Origin: an uncultured Bacteroidales bacterium
Lineage (GTDB): Bacteria; Bacteroidota; Bacteroidia; Bacteroidales; UBA932
DNA: 9,472 bases
Assembly (NCBI GenBank): GCA_900544815.1
Contig: UQWT01000069.1
Location: forward strand, 1 to 9,472
Direction of reading: 5' to 3'
This document shows, piece by piece, positions 6,688 through 9,472 of the stretch. Numbering within the stretch: the first letter of the stretch is position 1; every line of letters begins with the position of its first letter. The position numbers and the translations under genes are program-made. The notes beneath the pieces are model-generated. The model saw only the letters and a list, made by a program, of their open reading frames with translations. It made no database searches and had not been told where the DNA came from.

Positions 6688-8793
6688 ATGCCAAAAAGAG
6701 AGCTATTTCTATTACTGATCATAACCTCCCTGTTCACAACCTTGAGCCTTAATGCACAAGATATAAGTGCACAGCTTAAAGAGGCCGAAGCATTTCACAC
6801 AAGTTACGAATTCAACAAAGCCATTGAGATATACAACAAGCTTATAAAAGAGACAACTCAAGATACGACATCAAAAGATGCCGTTGCCAACTTGAGCATG
6901 CTTAACAAACTTTTGGCACAAAGCCAAAACGGAAGCAATATGCTGGATTTTGCCTACAGCCCCAACGTACTAATGGCAAAAGAGTCGTCTGCAAAGACAT
7001 TTTTTCTGCTTTACCCCGGTTTCGACAACGGAAAATGGGTGCTTACTCCACCCGAATTTGCAGGGGAGAGCGGTGAAAGAAGTTATATGTTTCTTCCCGA
7101 CAATGCCCGCAAGTTGGTATTTAGCGCAAAAGACAACAGCGGCTCGTGGAATATCTACACCTCGCTGTTAAAAGAGAACGGAGAGTGGACCTACCCCGAA
7201 ATGCTGAATGAAAACATAACATCTACGGGAGACGAACTGTTCCCTTACATTACAGACAATGGAAAAACCCTTTACTTCTCATCTAACGGACACTACGGGA
7301 TGGGTGGATTTGATATCTACGTAAGCAAGTGGGATGAAAACAGTAACGATTGGGGAGTTGCCCAAAATCTCGGGTTTCCATTCTCCTCTCCCAAAGATGA
7401 TTTCCTATACTACGATACACCAGATGGCAACTACTCTCTCTTTGCATCAACCCGCGACACAAAGAGAGACAGCATAATGGTCTTCGCACTGGCATTTGAC
7501 AACCTTCCCGTAAAAAAGAGGATCTCTCCATCTGAAGCTCGGGAGATATCACATTTAGCTCCGGTTCATAACACTGTTACCGCAGACAATCAAGCAACAG
7601 AAGATGAGAAAAGCAGCTCAACAGATGACAATTCTACAGAATATACCGAATTCCGCAGCGTAGTAACAACAGTAAGATCTCTTAGAAAACAGATAAGAGA
7701 TGCCATAACATCCATAAACGATAAACGAAACCTGTATAACACCCTTACAGATGAAACAGATCTCAAAACCTTGGCACACAAAATATCCGAGCAGGAGACA
7801 GCTGTCCTTCAAATGAGAGACAGCCTTAACAAGACATCATCAAAACTTCAGGAGTTGGAGATGGATTTTCTTTCAAAAGGCATAATTATCTCGCAAGAGA
7901 CAGAAGAGGAGGCAGCTCCGGCAGGAGCAGCAAAGCAGGAGACTCGCAAAGAGGAGACTCTGTTCCGGTTTGCGAACAATACTTTGGGAGAAACGCCAAT
8001 GTTCACCGTTGAAGCCGCAGCCCCTCCAACAGGAATAACCTTAAAGATAGAGGAAACAACTCCAATGGTATATGAATTCTCCACTTTGCCGGAAGGATTG
8101 GTATATCAGTACCAATTGTTTGTAGTATCACAGCAGCAGGAGACAGAAAGATTTGGCGGAATTACCCCTGTCTTTGAAAAAAAGGCAGCTTCCGGAAAAT
8201 ACATTTACACAGCCGGTATATTCAGAAACTATTCCGGCGCACTTGCCAATGTTAACAAAGTGAAGAAATTAGGATTTCCAAATGCTATGATAATTGCTTA
8301 CGACAGTGGAAAACCACTTACGCTTTCAGCTGCAAGAGCAATGGAAAAACGGTTGAAAGCAGAGGGCAAGTTACCTGAGACCAATAATGAAATGGATAAA
8401 GTTGCCAAACAAAGCGGAAACTCAAGAGTTTCAAAAAGTAACTCAGACACATATAGAATAAACATTACAGGGTACACAGAAAATATCAGCGAAGCGGTTT
8501 TAAAAGTCATTCGCGAAAATACAGAAAAGGATATTGCCAAACATATTGATGGAGGCGTACTTGTATATTCAATAGGTGTATTCTCAGACAAAGCAGAGGC
8601 AGACAAACTTGCAGCTTTGATTGACAAAGCTGCCAATGGCGGAGAGAGTAAAGAAAGTTTAGAAAGTAAAGAGGGTATGGAGGGTATGGAGGGTATGGAG
8701 GGGAAAGAGAGTATAGAGAGTACGGAGTTGGAGAACACGCAACAAGGCAATAAAATAATAGTTGCAGTAGAAAAAATTGAGATAAACAGATAA
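6688..8793 (+). CDS. Exported PD40-repeat protein with coiled coil and two SPOR-like modules
   Basis: The 701-residue protein has a signal peptide (residues 1-23 or so: MPKREL, hydrophobic core, cleavage near LNA-QD), so it acts in the periplasm or on the outer envelope. A TPR-like pair of helices (27-56) comes first. PD40 propeller repeats follow: KLVFSAKDNSGSWNIYTS (142-159), KTLYFSSNGHYGMGGFDIYVS (193-213) and a weaker copy at 246-268. A predicted coiled coil spans about 320-395. Two SPOR-like modules follow: 470-560 (YQYQLFVV, YTAGIFRNYSGALANVNKVKKLGF) and 588-700 (YRINITGY, YSIGVFSDKAEADKLAALID, IIVAVEKIEI). SPOR domains typically bind denuded peptidoglycan glycans, so an envelope-associated or scaffold role is inferred. 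No OmpA domain or lipobox cysteine is seen, unlike PorE-type PD40 proteins. A low-complexity E-S/G-K/M stretch (652-683) splits the second module before its last strand. The ATG at 6688 is chosen because the in-frame ATG at 6679 is followed at once by TAA. Confidence 0.88.
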   Translation: MPKRELFLLLIITSLFTTLSLNAQDISAQLKEAEAFHTSYEFNKAIEIYNKLIKETTQDTTSKDAVANLSMLNKLLAQSQNGSNMLDFAYSPNVLMAKESSAKTFFLLYPGFDNGKWVLTPPEFAGESGERSYMFLPDNARKLVFSAKDNSGSWNIYTSLLKENGEWTYPEMLNENITSTGDELFPYITDNGKTLYFSSNGHYGMGGFDIYVSKWDENSNDWGVAQNLGFPFSSPKDDFLYYDTPDGNYSLFASTRDTKRDSIMVFALAFDNLPVKKRISPSEAREISHLAPVHNTVTADNQATEDEKSSSTDDNSTEYTEFRSVVTTVRSLRKQIRDAITSINDKRNLYNTLTDETDLKTLAHKISEQETAVLQMRDSLNKTSSKLQELEMDFLSKGIIISQETEEEAAPAGAAKQETRKEETLFRFANNTLGETPMFTVEAAAPPTGITLKIEETTPMVYEFSTLPEGLVYQYQLFVVSQQQETERFGGITPVFEKKAASGKYIYTAGIFRNYSGALANVNKVKKLGFPNAMIIAYDSGKPLTLSAARAMEKRLKAEGKLPETNNEMDKVAKQSGNSRVSKSNSDTYRINITGYTENISEAVLKVIRENTEKDIAKHIDGGVLVYSIGVFSDKAEADKLAALIDKAANGGESKESLESKEGMEGMEGMEGKESIESTELENTQQGNKIIVAVEKIEINR
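8641..8733 (+). repeat. Purine-rich 9-nt tandem repeat inside the PD40/SPOR gene
   Basis: Three perfect copies of GAGGGTATG (8671-8697) are flanked by degenerate GAGAGTAAA-like units. They encode glutamate every third residue (ES-K, ES-L, EG-M). The unit length keeps the frame, so copy number could vary without breaking the protein. Very few pyrimidines occur on the + strand. Confidence 0.85.
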
Positions 8794-8796
8794 CTT

Positions 8797-8827
8797 TTTG
8801 TTTAAATAAAATTAATTTTTATCTTTG
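8797..8827 (+). promoter_or_regulatory. Promoter of tRNA-Ser
   Basis: TTTG (8797-8800), a 19-base spacer and TATCTTTG (8820-8827) match the Bacteroidetes consensus exactly. Transcription would begin near 8834, about 18 bases before the mature tRNA. It sits only 4 bases after the preceding stop codon. No terminator separates that gene from the tRNA, so read-through is also possible. Confidence 0.8.
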
Positions 8828-8851
8828 CAGTCCCAATAGGTTACAAGACCC

Positions 8852-8938
8852 GGTGAGATGGGTGAGTGGCTTAAACCAACAGTTTGCTAAACTGTCGTAC
8901 GGGTTACCGTACCGGGGGTTCGAATCCCCCTTTCACCG
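8852..8938 (+). tRNA. tRNA-Ser, anticodon GCT
   Basis: The 87-nt class II tRNA decodes AGC and AGU serine codons. The acceptor stem pairs GGTGAGA (8852-8858) with TTTCACC (8931-8937), with one G-U pair, and G8938 is the discriminator base. The anticodon arm is ACAGT-TTGCTAA-ACTGT with GCT at 8886-8888. The long variable arm GTACGG-GTTA-CCGTAC marks a serine-type tRNA. The T arm is GGGGG-TTCGAAT-CCCCC. The genomic sequence continues G-CAA, so the CCA tail is not encoded and must be added after transcription. Confidence 0.96.
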
Positions 8939-8989
8939 CAACAGCAGAAAAGCCAATCGGCATTAGCCGATTGGCTTTTCTGCTGTTGC
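8938..8989 (+). terminator. Perfect 24-bp inverted repeat with terminator core
   Basis: The arms 8938-8961 and 8966-8989 are exact reverse complements around an ATTA loop. The inner part, GCCAATCGGC / GCCGATTGGC with flanking AAAA and TTTTC, is a classic intrinsic terminator that could work in both directions. The outer ten pairs extend it back to the discriminator base of tRNA-Ser. Confidence 0.85.
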
Positions 8990-9396
8990 AAGGGCCCCTA
9001 AACACACATCATCTTACATATACAATCATGTTGTCATAATCAAAGATACACACAGACCGTTCAAAAAAACCAGTCCCAAAAATTCCCAACTATTTTATCA
9101 TCTTTTTGTTTAGCCCAACAGAAGCCATTCCCCAAAACAAAATAACAAAGACAAGAATAACTGTCCTCAAAAAAAAAAGTTTTATATTTTCTTCATAATA
9201 TTGGTTGTGTTAAAATTAATAAACGTTATCAAATAAATATAAACCCTATACTTTCTCTAAATTCCGTACTCCCTTACTCTAAAAGCCAACGCTAACGACT
9301 TTTATAGTTTATGGTTAAAAGTTTATAGCTTTAAAGGTAATAGTTTTCACTTTTTGGCACGAATATATGAATATCAACATAAATATTAGACTAATG
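8990..9396. other. AT-rich gene-free region
   Basis: I see no convincing reading frame, RNA gene or promoter on either strand. The stretch holds a GGGCCC palindrome (8992-8997), a run of ten A (9169-9178) and AT-rich filler. Near-repeats of TTTATAG/TTTATGG occur at about 9300-9328, and AAAAG with CTTTT forms a weak 5-bp hairpin at 9281-9303. It resembles decayed accessory DNA between the tRNA and a mobile-element end. Confidence 0.5.
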
Positions 9397-9472
9397 TGAC
9401 CTTCCCTGATTTTGGTTGACACTTTTAGAGCGGATTAACTAATATGGTTTACACTATCACTGACTGGGTTTA
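9397..9472 (+). mobile_element. Possible left end of an IS3-type insertion sequence (continues outside window)
   Basis: The stretch begins TGACCTTCCCTGATTT and continues to TTGACAC at 9416-9422. A terminal TGA, a C-rich block and a GTTGACAC about 20 bases in are the usual look of IS3-family terminal inverted repeats. The transposase, the other end and a target duplication are not visible, so this rests on pattern resemblance alone. Confidence 0.3.

Noticed and set aside
8298..8750. 150-residue - strand frame opposite the end of the PD40/SPOR gene, with an SIPSIPSIPS repeat.
   Set aside because: The repeat is just the reverse reading of the purine-rich minisatellite, and the + strand frame runs on with a signal peptide and domains. 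No promoter supports it.
8990..9396. Search for a CRISPR array, integrase or tRNA-derived attachment duplicate next to tRNA-Ser.
   Set aside because: No regularly spaced repeats, no integrase frame and no second copy of the tRNA 3' end were found in the region.
3347..9409. Shared 13-mer TGACCTTCCCTGA at 3347-3359 and 9397-9409, suggesting a second mobile-element end near tnaA.
   Set aside because: A 13-base match between two sites is expected about once by chance in a window of this size, and the flanks differ after the 13th base. There is no inverted partner.

Overview
The window looks like a chromosomal segment of a Bacteroidales bacterium (phylum Bacteroidota). Four things point there. 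SecD and SecF are fused into one protein. Promoters follow the Bacteroidetes pattern, with TTTG near -33 and TAnnTTTG near -7. Genes start after A-rich leaders without Shine-Dalgarno sequences. The tryptophanase and the RHS core also resemble Bacteroides-type proteins. Genus and species cannot be fixed from the sequence alone.

Left part (1-1600, + strand): the 3' end of an RHS-repeat gene that begins outside the window. Its conserved core is followed by an AT-rich C-terminal tip, and a small membrane-anchored protein overlaps its end by 17 bp. The layout is that of a polymorphic toxin with a candidate immunity partner; the function of both is inferred. A long perfect hairpin closes this unit.

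Middle part (1700-6550, - strand): two separately transcribed housekeeping or metabolic genes. secDF (6486 to 3451) has its own promoter and an intrinsic terminator. tnaA (3199 to 1820) follows with its own well-formed promoter and terminator. Tryptophanase releases indole, pyruvate and ammonia from tryptophan. SecDF uses the proton gradient to help the Sec translocon export proteins. Their adjacency does not imply a joint role.

Right part (6550-9472, + strand): a divergent promoter region leads to a 701-residue exported protein. It has a TPR-like start, PD40 propeller repeats, a coiled coil and two SPOR-like modules. The second module is interrupted by a purine-rich 9-nt tandem repeat. A class II tRNA-Ser(GCU) with its own promoter follows. 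A perfect 24-bp inverted repeat begins at the tRNA's discriminator base and holds a terminator core. The last 480 bp carry no gene. From about 9397 the sequence resembles the end of an IS3-type insertion sequence running out of the window.

The most interesting targets are the RHS tip with its overlapping small gene, the repeat inside the SPOR-like module, and the tRNA-abutting hairpin. No clear new defence, CRISPR or phage system is visible.
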